Shown in pieces: positions 1 to 10,666 of a DNA stretch of 64,000 bases. Source of the stretch: Gemmatimonas sp. Its GTDB lineage: Bacteria; Gemmatimonadota; Gemmatimonadetes; Gemmatimonadales; Gemmatimonadaceae. The notes under the pieces were generated by a model. The model was not told the DNA's origin, ran no database searches, and saw only the letters and a list, made by a program, of their open reading frames with translations. The position numbers and the translations under genes are program-made. The stretch lies in the NCBI GenBank assembly GCA_011390885.1, contig JAABRO010000060.1, positions 83,007-147,006 of the forward strand. Direction: 5' to 3'. The stretch's first letter is position 1. Every line of letters begins with the position of its first letter.

Positions 1-1299
1 TCCACCTCCGGGTCGTGGCGCCAGCCGCGGGCGCCGCGCGCCCTGCTGCTCGCGCTCGTCGTCGGGCTGGCCGCCTCCGCCTCCGCCTGCACCGAGGAAC
101 TCGTGGGCGGTGAGGGGTGCCCCGTGCTCTGCCCGCAGCAGCAGGCCACGTTCCGGGATACGATCCTCGAGGCGATCGTGGTCGACTCCACGATCGGGCC
201 CTTCCCGGTGCTTGGCGTGTCGAGCGGCGCGCTGCTTGCCGCGCGCGGCGACACCGTCGAGACCTATGTCGTGGTGCGCTTCGACAACCTGCCGGATACC
301 TACAATCCGAACGGGCTCGCGATCACCGAGGCGATCACCGCGGTCGACTCCACGGTGCTGCGTTTCTTCGTGGACACGGTCGCGTCGCGCGTCACGGCGC
401 CGCTCACGATCGAGGTGTTCGACGTGGACACCGCCGACACCGATTCCGCGGCGGCCGTGGTGCGGTCGCTGTTCCGCGCCGATCGCAAGCTGAGCGAGTA
501 CACGATCGCGCCGGGCACGCTCACCGACTCGATGCGCATCCCGATCCCCGACTCGGTGCTGCTCGCACGCATCACGGCTCGCAGTCGCCTGCGCGTGGGG
601 CTGCGCATCGCGCCGGGCGTCAACGGCCAGTTGCGTCTCGGCGCGCTCATCTCGGGTCAGCCGGCGCCGCGCCTCACCTTCGACCCGGCGTCCGACACCA
701 CGTACCGGCCGCTCGACGTCACGCCCATCACCACGATCGCCGGTGCCGAATCCGACGACGTGCTGCGGCTGGCCTACACGGTCTACACGCTCACCGCTCG
801 CGGCACGGCGCCTCTGCCCGCCGGCACCCTGGGCGTGGGCGGCTGGCCTTCACAGCGCGCGTATTTCCGCTTCGAGGTGCCGGCGGCCATTCTCGACTCC
901 AGCACCGTCGTGCGCGCCGATCTCCTGCTCACGCAGAAGCCGGCCGGTGGTGCCGATCGCGCCGACACGGTCACCGTCCAGCCGTTCGTCGGCGTGTCGA
1001 CGGGTGTGGTCACCGATCCGTACTTCGCCACGGCACTGGCCGTCAACGGCCTGCTCGCCGGTGTGGACTCCATTCGACTCGTGCCGCAGGACAGCGGCCT
1101 CGCGGTGCTGAACATCGTGAATCTGGTGCGTGGCTGGTCCACGCTGAGTTCGGGGGTGACCCGGTTCCTGGCGCTTCGCATTGCCGGTGAAGGGTCGCTC
1201 GCCCACGAGATCCGCTTTCACGACCTGTCGGCGCCGCTCGCCCAGCGACCGCGCCTGCGCGTCACCTATATGCCGCGCACGGAGTTCACGCTGCCATGA
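1..1299 (+). CDS. Exported lipoprotein, left-truncated by the window edge
   Basis: The reading frame is open from base 1, so the true start lies outside the window or just at its edge; the first in-frame ATG/GTG is a GTG at 103. The residues before that GTG form a hydrophobic stretch (LLLALVVGLAASASAC) ending in a cysteine, which looks like a lipoprotein signal peptide with an SAC lipobox, so a start at 103 would wrongly remove it. The rest (about 400 residues) is beta-rich, with many Asp/Thr/Val-rich strands and no recognised catalytic motif. It overlaps the next gene by ATGA, so the two are probably co-transcribed and may work together at the outer membrane. Specific function unknown. Confidence 0.75.
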   Translation, partial: STSGSWRQPRAPRALLLALVVGLAASASACTEELVGGEGCPVLCPQQQATFRDTILEAIVVDSTIGPFPVLGVSSGALLAARGDTVETYVVVRFDNLPDTYNPNGLAITEAITAVDSTVLRFFVDTVASRVTAPLTIEVFDVDTADTDSAAAVVRSLFRADRKLSEYTIAPGTLTDSMRIPIPDSVLLARITARSRLRVGLRIAPGVNGQLRLGALISGQPAPRLTFDPASDTTYRPLDVTPITTIAGAESDDVLRLAYTVYTLTARGTAPLPAGTLGVGGWPSQRAYFRFEVPAAILDSSTVVRADLLLTQKPAGGADRADTVTVQPFVGVSTGVVTDPYFATALAVNGLLAGVDSIRLVPQDSGLAVLNIVNLVRGWSTLSSGVTRFLALRIAGEGSLAHEIRFHDLSAPLAQRPRLRVTYMPRTEFTLP

Positions 1300-2489
1300 G
1301 CACTCGACCTGCTTCTCTGAACCGGCGTCGCGAGGCGTCAGGCCCGTTCCGCTGCTGCCGCGCGTGCCTGCCGATCGGCCTGTTCGTGGCCACGCTGGGC
1401 GCGCCCGCTGCGCTCGTGGCCCAGGGCACGCTCAGCACGCAGGGGTTCGGCTATCCCACGGGGGGCCTCTCGGCGCGCGCGCTCGGGACCGCCGGTGCCA
1501 CCGGCGAGTTCGACCTGCTGTCGGCGCGCAACCCGGCCGCCGTCGGCGACATCGGCTCGGCGATCGTGAGCGTGCAGGGGGAGCCCGAACTGCGGACGGT
1601 GCGCATCGGCGAGGTGTCCGAGCGGTCGCGCGTGCAGCGCATCCCGCTGGTGGCCGCCGGCCTGCGCGTGCGCAACGTGGCCATTCTCGCGTCGGGCACC
1701 ACCTTGCTCGATCGCTCCTTCTCGACACGCTCCGTGGGCTCGGCCGTCATCGATGGCGTCTCCGTGCCGACCACCGATGAACTCGAGGCGCGCGGCGCCA
1801 TGACCGAGATGCGGCTCGCCGCCGGCTGGGCGTGGAAGTCGCTGCGCATGGGGGCGGCCGCCGTCGCCATCACCGGCGACAACACCGTCGTGCGGGCGCG
1901 CTCATTTGCCGATTCGCTGCGCTTCGGCTCCGTGCGTGACACGGCCAGCGTCGGATTCCAGGGGATTGGCGCGTCGTTCGGCCTGAACTGGCGCCCCACC
2001 GATGGCCTGTTGCTCGGCGCGAGCGTGCGCGTGGGCGGCGGGCTCGACGCGGTGCGACGCGACACGGCGATCGCGAAGGCGAACGTGCCGGGACGCGTCG
2101 GCCTCGGCGTCCTGTACGACGGCCTGGCGGGCACCATCCTTGCGGCGTCCGTCGAACGGGTGTCGTGGTCGGCGATGAACGGCCTCGGCTCGGAGGCGTC
2201 GACGGCGCAGGACGCGACGAACTGGTCGCTCGGCGCCGAGTTCGTCGGTGGCAGCATCCGTCGTTTTCCGGTGTTCTGGCGCGTCGGCTACGCGCGGCGC
2301 GACTTGCCCTTCCTGCTGCGCGACGAGCCCGTCTCCGAGCGGGCGCTGCACGCCGGCCTAGGCATTCCACTCGCCGGTGAGGCGGCCGTGGTCGACTTCG
2401 CGGTGCAGCGGTCACAGCGCCGGGTGACCGGCGACGCGGCCAGCGAGGATGCGTGGAGCCTGACGGCTGGACTGACCATCCGCCCCTGA
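1296..2489 (+). CDS. Exported outer-membrane beta-barrel-like protein
   Basis: This 397-residue protein starts at an ATG that overlaps the stop of the preceding lipoprotein gene. The N-terminus has a basic stretch and then a hydrophobic core ending in VAQG, typical of a cleaved signal peptide. The mature part begins with TQGFGYPTGGLSARALGTAG and NPAA, which resembles the start of PorV/FadL-like barrels, and then alternates short amphipathic strands (SVRVGGGLDAV, RVGYARRDLPF) up to a C-terminal strand ending in TAGLTIRP. I infer an outer-membrane barrel. The lipoprotein-barrel pairing suggests a surface complex, but the substrate cannot be told from sequence. Confidence 0.6.
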   Translation: MSTRPASLNRRREASGPFRCCRACLPIGLFVATLGAPAALVAQGTLSTQGFGYPTGGLSARALGTAGATGEFDLLSARNPAAVGDIGSAIVSVQGEPELRTVRIGEVSERSRVQRIPLVAAGLRVRNVAILASGTTLLDRSFSTRSVGSAVIDGVSVPTTDELEARGAMTEMRLAAGWAWKSLRMGAAAVAITGDNTVVRARSFADSLRFGSVRDTASVGFQGIGASFGLNWRPTDGLLLGASVRVGGGLDAVRRDTAIAKANVPGRVGLGVLYDGLAGTILAASVERVSWSAMNGLGSEASTAQDATNWSLGAEFVGGSIRRFPVFWRVGYARRDLPFLLRDEPVSERALHAGLGIPLAGEAAVVDFAVQRSQRRVTGDAASEDAWSLTAGLTIRP

Positions 2490-2512
2490 CGACTCCCGGC
2501 CCCCCGCCTGAA

Positions 2513-2535
2513 GCCTCCGGGACGGTCCCGGAGGC
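2513..2535 (+). terminator. Strong GC hairpin after the barrel gene
   Basis: A perfect 10-bp inverted repeat (gcctccggga / tcccggaggc) with a 3-nt loop lies 23 bases after the barrel gene's stop. There is no U-tract; a C-run follows. It could end the upstream operon or act as an mRNA 3' stabiliser. Its position also argues against starting the kinase at the in-frame ATG at 2453, which lies before it. Confidence 0.45.
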
Positions 2536-2563
2536 CCCCCCCCGGCCGCGGCCAGCGCTGGCG

Positions 2564-5365
2564 ATGCCGCCGCGCTTCGGAACGTGCGCCGTCCTGTCGA
2601 GACTCCCCTCCGTGCCCAGCAATCTCCCCGCCGCTCTTCGGGAAGCGCTCCCCGAATGGTACCTGCGCCTGCTCGAGCTGCCGCAGGCCACGCCCGACTA
2701 CGTCTTCTCCACCTCGCTCGACGGCACGATTCTCTGGGCGAACCCCGCGATGGAGCGCCTCGCGGGCGAGCCGCTCGTGGGCCGCAGCGTGGAGTTGTTC
2801 CGCCCCGACTGGGTGCGCGTGCTGCTCGAGGTCGAAGCACGACCGGCCGCACTGCGCGACGGGTACTGGGTGGGCCAGACCGCCATCGCGCTCCCCGGTC
2901 AGCCGGAGCGCCCGGTGCGGCAGGTGCTCGTCCCGCATCGCGATGCGGCGGGTCGACTCGCCGGCTTCTCGGCGGCGCTGCAGGACTTGAGCGAGCAGGC
3001 GAAGGTCGCCGAGCAGCTGCGCGCGATCGCCGAGACCGTGCCGGTCGGTGTCTTCGTCAACGACGCCGAGGGGAAGTGCGAGTGGGTCAACGCGACCTAC
3101 TGCGAAATGACCGGACGCTCGGCAGAGGAGCTGCTCGGTGACGGCTGGCGCGCGGTGCTGCTGGCGGGCGGCGGCGAGTTTTCGGCGCGTGCGGTCGAGG
3201 AGCTGACGCGGACGGGGCGGCTCGGGCCCGTCGAGGTGTCCTACCTCGGGGCCGATGGCCAGCCGCACACCGGAAGTGTGCGCGCCCGCGTGCTGCGCAA
3301 CTCCGATGGCTCGATCCGCGGCCAGGTGGGCGTGGTGGCCGACATCACGAGTGCGCGCGCGCAGCAGGACGCGCTGGCCTTCAGCGAGGAGCGCTTCCGC
3401 GCCGTGCTCGGCACCATCCAGGAGGGCATCGTGATGCACGATGCCTCCGGCGCGGTCACGCTCTGGAATCCGGCCGCCCTGCACATTCTCGGCCTGACGG
3501 CCGAGCAGTTGCGCGGCGTCACGCCCACCGATCCCCGCTGGCGTACCGTCGATGCCGACGGGCGCGCGCTGCGTGGTGACCAGCATCCGGCGTCGATCGC
3601 CCTGCGCACCGGTCAGCCGGTCTCGGGCACCATCATGGGGGTGGCCCGGCCGGACGAGAGTCATGTCTGGCTGCGCGTGAGTGCGCTGCCGATCACGCTG
3701 CCGGGCCCCGCGCATGAGCGCGGCGTGGTCGTGACCTTCGTCGACATCACCGAGCAGCGACTCGCCGAGGAGCGGCTGCGCGCCAGTGAGCAGGAGTTGC
3801 GGGCCGTGACCGATGCCGCACGCGAGGCGATCTGCCTCCACGAGGCCGATGGCACGTATCGCTGGGTGAGCGAAGGCGCCGCGGAGGTGCTTGGCTGGGA
3901 GCCGGCGCAGCTGCTCGGTCGCAATGCCTACGAGTTCTTTCACGCGGATGACAGCGAGCGCATTCGCCGGGAGTCGCACGAACCCACGCTGCAGGGCACG
4001 GACTCGCACACCATCACGTATCGCTTCCGGCGTGCGGACGGCAGCTTCAGCTGGCTGGAGACGACGTCCGCGATCGTGCCGGCCACGGACGACATGCCGC
4101 TGCGCATCGTCTCCACCTCGCGGTCGGCCGATTCGCGCGTGGCCGACGACGCTCGCAAGTCCGTGCGGCAGCGACTCGGCGGCGTCACGCACTTCGCCGG
4201 CCGCCTCGCCCATGACTTCACCAACCTGTACACGGTGCTGCAGTCGCGGCTCGAACTCATGCGCGATCGGCTCGAGGGCGATGTGCGCGAGGACCTCGAG
4301 GCCGCGTTCGCCGCCATCGACCGCGCCACGGAACTCACGCGGGCACTGCGCGCCCTTGGCGGCCGAGAGCAGATGTCGCTCGTGCCCGTTGCGCTCGCGG
4401 TGCTGGTGGCGGAGCTCGCGCCTGAGCTCGCGCGCTCGACCGGTGCGCGGGTGCGGGTGGAGGCGAACGCCGAGCACGCGCCGATGCCGGTGCTGCTCGA
4501 TCGGGACGCGTTCGCGGCCACGCTGCTCGCCGTGGTGCGCAACGCGGTTGAGGCGCAGCACCAGCCGACCACGATCACACTGCACACCGAGCTCGTGCGG
4601 GTGCGCACGCCCATCGTGGAGGCGCACGGCGAGGTGCCGGTCGGTGACTGGGCGGTCCTGCGGTGTCGCGACAACGGCCCCGGCATCGACGCAGACGTGC
4701 TCGGCTCCCTGTTCGAGCCGGAGTTTTCCACCAAGCGCGCCCAGATCGAGACGGGACTCGGCCTGCCCGTGGCGCTCGCGCGTATGCAACGCATGCTGGG
4801 ACACCTCTCGGTGGCCCGGCGTGCCGAGGGCGGCACCGAGGTGTCGCTCTGGCTGCCGCTCACGCGCGTGGCGCTAGGCGAGGGCGATGCGCAGGATGCC
4901 GATGCCCCGGTGAAGTCGGCGACGCCGGAGGCCCCGGTGCGCTCGGTCACGCCGCCTGCGGCGGCGCCGGGCCCCGGGGCGCACATCCTGCTCATCGACG
5001 ACGACGCCCTCGTGCTGAGCACCGCACAGCGGCTGCTCCTGCGCGCCGGCTACCGGGTGACCTGCGCGTCGAGCGGTGCCGAAGCGCTCGAGCTGCTGGC
5101 CGCGGACACGCTCGACATCGACGTGCTGCTCTCCGATGTGGTCATGCCCGGCGTCTCCGGTCCGCAGCTCGTCGCGGCCCGACGTGCTGCTGGCGACCGG
5201 CGACCGGCGGTCTACATGTCGGGGTACACCGCCGACGCGCTCCCGCTGCCGCACATGCCGGAACCGGGGGCGGAACTGGTGACCAAGCCCTTCACGTCGG
5301 CCCAGCTCGTGGGAGCGATCGAACGGGCAGTGGCCCGGGCGCGGCGCGCGGAGCCGGCGGGGTAG
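2564..5365 (+). CDS. Multi-PAS hybrid sensor histidine kinase with C-terminal receiver
   Basis: About 930 residues. Four PAS-like segments follow one another (opening with DYVFSTSLDGTILWANPAME, then VFVNDAEGKCEWVNATYCEM, IVMHDASGAVTLWNPAA and ICLHEADGTYRWVSEGAAEV). They are followed by a kinase core with the H-box LAHDFTNLYTVLQSR (His is the expected phosphorylation site), the N-box VVRNAVEA, the G1 box DNGPGID, the F box FEPEFSTK and the G2 box TGLGLPVALA. The C-terminus is a receiver domain with DDD near its start, LLSDVVMPG carrying the phospho-acceptor Asp, and a TKPF lysine. No transmembrane segment is visible, so it is probably a cytosolic sensor. The start is uncertain: an ATG at 2453 overlaps the previous gene and precedes a hairpin, and a GTG at 2612 is also possible. 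No partner response regulator with a DNA-binding domain is adjacent. Confidence 0.85.
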   Translation: MPPRFGTCAVLSRLPSVPSNLPAALREALPEWYLRLLELPQATPDYVFSTSLDGTILWANPAMERLAGEPLVGRSVELFRPDWVRVLLEVEARPAALRDGYWVGQTAIALPGQPERPVRQVLVPHRDAAGRLAGFSAALQDLSEQAKVAEQLRAIAETVPVGVFVNDAEGKCEWVNATYCEMTGRSAEELLGDGWRAVLLAGGGEFSARAVEELTRTGRLGPVEVSYLGADGQPHTGSVRARVLRNSDGSIRGQVGVVADITSARAQQDALAFSEERFRAVLGTIQEGIVMHDASGAVTLWNPAALHILGLTAEQLRGVTPTDPRWRTVDADGRALRGDQHPASIALRTGQPVSGTIMGVARPDESHVWLRVSALPITLPGPAHERGVVVTFVDITEQRLAEERLRASEQELRAVTDAAREAICLHEADGTYRWVSEGAAEVLGWEPAQLLGRNAYEFFHADDSERIRRESHEPTLQGTDSHTITYRFRRADGSFSWLETTSAIVPATDDMPLRIVSTSRSADSRVADDARKSVRQRLGGVTHFAGRLAHDFTNLYTVLQSRLELMRDRLEGDVREDLEAAFAAIDRATELTRALRALGGREQMSLVPVALAVLVAELAPELARSTGARVRVEANAEHAPMPVLLDRDAFAATLLAVVRNAVEAQHQPTTITLHTELVRVRTPIVEAHGEVPVGDWAVLRCRDNGPGIDADVLGSLFEPEFSTKRAQIETGLGLPVALARMQRMLGHLSVARRAEGGTEVSLWLPLTRVALGEGDAQDADAPVKSATPEAPVRSVTPPAAAPGPGAHILLIDDDALVLSTAQRLLLRAGYRVTCASSGAEALELLAADTLDIDVLLSDVVMPGVSGPQLVAARRAAGDRRPAVYMSGYTADALPLPHMPEPGAELVTKPFTSAQLVGAIERAVARARRAEPAG

Positions 5366-5399
5366 GGGCGGCCGGCACGCGGTAGGCGGCGGGCGCGCG

Positions 5400-5429
5400 T
5401 TGAACCCGAGTCGCCGGGTCGGCTATCAT
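5400..5429 (+). promoter_or_regulatory. Sigma70-like promoter of miaB, apparently leaderless
   Basis: TTGAAC at 5400-5405 and TATCAT at 5424-5429 are separated by 18 bases. A transcript starting about 7 bases after the -10 box would begin at the A of the miaB ATG (5436), leaving no 5' leader and no Shine-Dalgarno site. Confidence 0.6.
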
Positions 5430-5435
5430 TCCGGG

Positions 5436-6788
<1,353 letters not shown>

Positions 6789-6849
6789 CCGGGTCGGCGC
6801 TGCGATCGCATGATGGTGCGCGGCGACGAATGATGGTGCGTTCGACTCG

Positions 6850-6881
6850 GAGGCGGGGCACCCTGTGAGGTGCCCCGCCTC
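6850..6881 (+). other. Hairpin enclosing the comEC start codon
   Basis: Bases 6850-6860 and 6871-6881 form an 11-bp perfect inverted repeat around a 10-base loop (ccctgtgagg). The GTG start of comEC begins at 6870, at the loop-stem boundary, so the folded mRNA would bury the start. It may serve as a miaB terminator, as a translational control element, or both. An 11-base direct repeat (atgatggtgcg at 6810-6820 and 6830-6840) lies just upstream. Confidence 0.45.
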
Positions 6882-9284
6882 GTCTATTTCGTCGGTGCCT
6901 GGCTCGCCGGCGCCTCGCTCATCTCGGTGCTGCACGCGCACGCGCGCGCCGGTGGCACGGTCGTGCCCGATGCGCTGCTGGCCGGATGCCTCGGCGCCGC
7001 GCTGCTCGCGGTCGTCCGCCTCGTGCGCGACGCGCGCACGGGCGTTCGCGCGGGCGTCTGCACGCCGACGTCGTCGACGGTGCTCGCCTCGTTCGCCATC
7101 GGCGTGGGGGCCGTCGTCATCGGACACGGCGCGTGGCAGGCCGACCGTCAGTGCCTCGCCGCGCTCGGCGATCCGGCGCAGCCGTTGCTGGTGCGCCTCG
7201 ACGCCGAGGCCGAGCCGGGGGCGTGGGTGCGTGGCGTCGCGCGCGCGGATGCGCGTGCGCAGGCGCGTGCGCAGGCGCGTGACGTAGACGACGCGCGCGC
7301 GCCCTGTCGCGTTCCGGTTGCCGTGGCGGTGCGCGAGGGCGACGCCGTCGCCGGCGCGTGGGTGCGAGTCGAGGCGACGCGCCTCGCCACGGGCCAGCTG
7401 CTGCGCCTCGACGAGGCGCGCGTCGTGCCCACGGGCAGTGTGGACTGGCTGCAGGGGTGGCGCGCGCGCACCGGCCGCACCATCGACACGCTGTTCGCCG
7501 AGCGCGCCCCGCTCGTGCGTGCGCTGCTCGTGGCCGACCAGCAGGGCATCGACGTCGCCGTGCGTGACCGATTCGCCTCGGCAGGCCTCGTGCACGTGCT
7601 CTCGATCTCCGGGCTGCACGTCGCGATCATCGCGGGAGCCCTACGCACGCTTGGCGCCGCGCTGCGGCTCCGCCGCGCCACCGCCGACCTGCTCGCGCTG
7701 CTCGGCGTCGGCGGTTACGTCACGCTGCTCGGGCTGCCGCCACCGGCGGTGCGCGCTGCCACCATGCTGGCCGTGCTCATGCTCTCGGCTCGGCTCGGCC
7801 GCCCCGTGCATCCGTGGACGGCGCTCGCGCTCGGTGTCGTGGTGCCGACGCTCGACCCGCGGGTGGTCGCCTCGCTCGGCTGGCAGCTCTCGGCGAGCGG
7901 CATGGCGGCGCTCGTGGGCGCACGCGGTCTCATGCGGCGCTGGCGCGCGTGGCCGCTCGTTCGTCCGGCCAACGCGACCCGGTCGGCGGCGGGACGGCTG
8001 GTGTGGCGGCTCCGCGTCGCCGGCCCGCGGCTCGATGGCTGTCGCCTGGTCGTGGTGCAGGAGCTGGCCGTCGGCACGATCGCCTCACTCGTGAGTGCGC
8101 CGCTGGTGGCCTGGGCGTTCGGCAGGGTCAGCCTCGTCGCGCCGCTCGCGAACCTGGCGGCGGCGCCGGTGGTCACCCTGCTGCAGCCCACCCTCTTCCT
8201 CGCCCTGGTGCTCGCGCCGGTACCCGCCGTGGCACGCTGGGTGGCGGACGCCTCGGTGTGGCCGCTCCTGCTGCTCGACCGGATTGCGCTCGTGGCGAGC
8301 GGCGTGCCGTTCGCTGCGCTCGACGTCGCGCCCGGTGTCGTCACGGCGCTCTGCATGGGTGTGACCGTGGGGGCGCTCGTGGTCGCCACGGCCCGTCGGC
8401 GCATCATGCCGCCGCTGCTCGTGGGCGCCGCCGCCGTGGTCGTGGCCATCTGGGCCCCCGTGCTCGGTCCGGGCCCGGGGCAGCTCGAACTGCACGTGCT
8501 CGATGTCGGGCAGGGTGATGCGCTCGCGCTGCGCACGCCGCGCGGGCGCTGGGTGCTCGTGGACGCCGGGCGCACGTGGACGGGTGGCGATGCGGGACGC
8601 CGGTCCGTGGTGCCGTACGTGCGGCGCCGCGGCGGGGCCGTGGCGCTCTTCGTGCTCTCGCACCCCGATGCCGATCACGTGGGGGGCGCGCCGAGCGTGC
8701 TGGACGCCCTGCGGCCGGCCCGCTGGTGGGACCCCGGCTTCGTGCACACGAGCGACGTGTACCGTGAGGCGCTCGCCGTGGCCCGCCGTCACGCCATTCC
8801 CTGGCGGCGCGCGCAGGCCGGCGACTCCCTCCGGATCGACGGCGTGCTGCTGCGCGTGCTCGGCCCCGACTCGGCGTGGACCGCCGCGCAGTCGAGCGCG
8901 AACGACGCCAGCGCGGTGCTGCTCGTGCAGCACGGGCGCGTGCGGTTCCTGCTCACGGGCGATGCCGAAGCCGCCGAGGAGGCGTGGCTGGTCGAGCGGT
9001 GGGGCGCAGCGCTCGAGGCCACGGTGCTCAAGGTCGGCCACCACGGCAGCCGCACCAGCTCCACGCCCGCCTTTCTCGACGCCGTGCGTCCGCAGGTGGC
9101 CCTCATCTCGGTGGGGGCGGGCAATCGCTACGGCCACCCGGCGCCGCCCGTGGTCGAGGCGCTGCGGGACCGCGCGGTGGAGCTCCTGCGCACCGATCGC
9201 GACGGGGCGATCGTCCTGCGCACCGACGGTCGGTCGCTCACGCTCGAGACGCGCCACGCCCGGTGGACCCGCCCGGTGCCCTGA
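6870..9284 (+). CDS. comEC: ComEC/Rec2 family DNA uptake channel with metallo-beta-lactamase domain
   Basis: ComEC forms the inner-membrane channel that passes single-stranded DNA into the cytoplasm during natural transformation. The 804-residue protein shows the full three-part layout. An N-terminal membrane and soluble DUF4131-like region covers about residues 1-210. The competence domain begins near VHVLSISGLHVAIIAG with many hydrophobic helices (about 220-520). The C-terminal metallo-beta-lactamase domain begins at LHVLDVGQGDALAL (about 538) and carries the metal motif LSHPDADHVGG (about 597), LLTGDAE (about 694) and VGHHGSRTSS. Length and motifs are normal. The GTG start sits inside a strong hairpin. 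No other competence gene is adjacent. Confidence 0.93.
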   Translation: MPRLVYFVGAWLAGASLISVLHAHARAGGTVVPDALLAGCLGAALLAVVRLVRDARTGVRAGVCTPTSSTVLASFAIGVGAVVIGHGAWQADRQCLAALGDPAQPLLVRLDAEAEPGAWVRGVARADARAQARAQARDVDDARAPCRVPVAVAVREGDAVAGAWVRVEATRLATGQLLRLDEARVVPTGSVDWLQGWRARTGRTIDTLFAERAPLVRALLVADQQGIDVAVRDRFASAGLVHVLSISGLHVAIIAGALRTLGAALRLRRATADLLALLGVGGYVTLLGLPPPAVRAATMLAVLMLSARLGRPVHPWTALALGVVVPTLDPRVVASLGWQLSASGMAALVGARGLMRRWRAWPLVRPANATRSAAGRLVWRLRVAGPRLDGCRLVVVQELAVGTIASLVSAPLVAWAFGRVSLVAPLANLAAAPVVTLLQPTLFLALVLAPVPAVARWVADASVWPLLLLDRIALVASGVPFAALDVAPGVVTALCMGVTVGALVVATARRRIMPPLLVGAAAVVVAIWAPVLGPGPGQLELHVLDVGQGDALALRTPRGRWVLVDAGRTWTGGDAGRRSVVPYVRRRGGAVALFVLSHPDADHVGGAPSVLDALRPARWWDPGFVHTSDVYREALAVARRHAIPWRRAQAGDSLRIDGVLLRVLGPDSAWTAAQSSANDASAVLLVQHGRVRFLLTGDAEAAEEAWLVERWGAALEATVLKVGHHGSRTSSTPAFLDAVRPQVALISVGAGNRYGHPAPPVVEALRDRAVELLRTDRDGAIVLRTDGRSLTLETRHARWTRPVP

Positions 9285-9380
9285 CGGCACCGAAAAAGCG
9301 GGCGCGCTCTTGCATCCGCTCGCGTACGATCGCCAGTTTCACGGATCGGCCGGTCCTGTCTCCCGAGCGAGGTCTCATCC

Positions 9381-10445
9381 GTGGTCAAGCACACCGCCAC
9401 ATCCGTCGTCACCATCGAACGGTTCATCATCGAGGAAGAGCGCAACTTCCCCGAAGCCACGGGTGAACTCTCCGGTATCCTCTACGACATGGCGCTGGCC
9501 GGCAAGATGATTGCCAACAAGGTGCGCAGCGCCGGCCTCGCGGACATCCTCGGCTCCGCCGGGGCCGAAAATGTACAGGGCGAGATCCAGCAGAAGCTCG
9601 ACGTGATCTCCAACGAGATCATCGTCAAGGCGTTCGACCACGGCGGTCGCCTGTGTGCCATGGCGTCAGAAGAGGAACCCGGCATCATCCAGATCCCGGA
9701 CGGCTTCCGCACCGGCAAGTACGTCATGCTCTTCGATCCGCTCGACGGCTCGAGCAACATCGACGTGAACGTGCCCGTGGGCACGATCTTCTCGGTGTAC
9801 AAGAAGATCACGCGCGGCCCGCGCGGTGAGATGGAGGACATGCTGCAGCCGGGGCGACGTCAGGTGGCCGCGGGCTACATCATCTATGGCTCGAGCACGA
9901 TGCTCGTATACACCACGGGGCAGGGTGCGCACGGCTTCACGCTCGATCCGTCCATCGGCGAGTTCCTGCTGTCGCATCCGCACATCCGGATTCCGAGCAC
10001 CGGGCGCTACCTGTCGGTGAACGATGCGTACGAGCAGGACTGGCCGGAGCCTACCCGAGCGCTCATGCGCCGCTACCGTGGCCTCGACGGTGTGCGCAAG
10101 CCGCTCAACGTGCGCTACGTGGGTTCGCTGGTGGCCGACTTCCATCGCAACCTGCTCGGCGGCGGCGTGTTCGCGTATCCCAGCAATGCGCGCTCGCCGC
10201 GCGGCAAGCTGCGCCTGCTCTACGAGGCCAACCCGCTCGCCTTCATCGTGGAGCAGGCCGGTGGCCTCGCCACCGACGGCTCGCGCCGCATCCTCGACAT
10301 CGATCCCACCGAACTGCACCAGCGCACGCCGCTGTACATCGGCAGCAAGGACGAAGTCGAGACGGTGGCGGAGTTCCTGCAGGGTGAGGAAATCCCGCCG
10401 CGTCGCCGTCGTGAAGACGCCACGGTCGCGGTCAGCGAGGACTGA
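9381..10445 (+). CDS. fbp: Class I fructose-1,6-bisphosphatase
   Basis: This enzyme hydrolyses fructose-1,6-bisphosphate to fructose-6-phosphate and phosphate in gluconeogenesis. The 354-residue protein carries the metal and phosphate binding signature [18 protein letters not shown] (Asp119, Asp122, Ser124), the glutamates of ASEEEP (97-99), and the C-terminal [20 protein letters not shown] typical of class I enzymes. The start is the GTG at 9381 ([14 protein letters not shown]), which gives the usual family length. The gene is a single unit followed by a strong hairpin. Confidence 0.95.
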   Translation: MVKHTATSVVTIERFIIEEERNFPEATGELSGILYDMALAGKMIANKVRSAGLADILGSAGAENVQGEIQQKLDVISNEIIVKAFDHGGRLCAMASEEEPGIIQIPDGFRTGKYVMLFDPLDGSSNIDVNVPVGTIFSVYKKITRGPRGEMEDMLQPGRRQVAAGYIIYGSSTMLVYTTGQGAHGFTLDPSIGEFLLSHPHIRIPSTGRYLSVNDAYEQDWPEPTRALMRRYRGLDGVRKPLNVRYVGSLVADFHRNLLGGGVFAYPSNARSPRGKLRLLYEANPLAFIVEQAGGLATDGSRRILDIDPTELHQRTPLYIGSKDEVETVAEFLQGEEIPPRRRREDATVAVSED

Positions 10446-10462
10446 TCGCGGGCCGTGAACGA

Positions 10463-10495
10463 ACGCCCTCCGACCGCCACGCGGTCGGGGGGCGT
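10463..10495 (+). terminator. GC-rich terminator-like hairpin after fbp
   Basis: A 15-bp stem (acgccctccgaccgc / gcggtcggggggcgt, one G-U pair) with a CAC loop lies 17 bases after the fbp stop. It has no T-tract, as is usual for hairpins in this window. Confidence 0.6.
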
Positions 10496-10666
10496 CGTCG
10501 TGTGAGGGGCTCAGGGAGAAGCAGACGGGACTGTCGGGGAAGCGCCGACGAGCAACTGGTATATGTACTGCATATTGGTCGCGCGTTCACGCCGAGCGGC
10601 GCACGTCCAACCCGCAGCACTCCCCAGGGACGCTCCGCGTCCGCACTCCCCTCGCGAGGTATTTCC

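Noticed and set aside
2288..4804. An 838-codon open frame on the minus strand across the histidine kinase gene
   Set aside because: It is His/Arg/Gly-rich with no domain motif, and the plus strand carries clear PAS and kinase motifs. Long antisense frames are expected at this GC content. The same holds for the 775-codon frame at 5292-7619 and the 804-codon frame at 14411-16825.
10502..10666. N-terminal extension of the fasciclin lipoprotein from an upstream GTG at 10502
   Set aside because: It would bury the lipoprotein signal peptide 55 residues inside the protein; the ATG at 10667 gives a normal signal.
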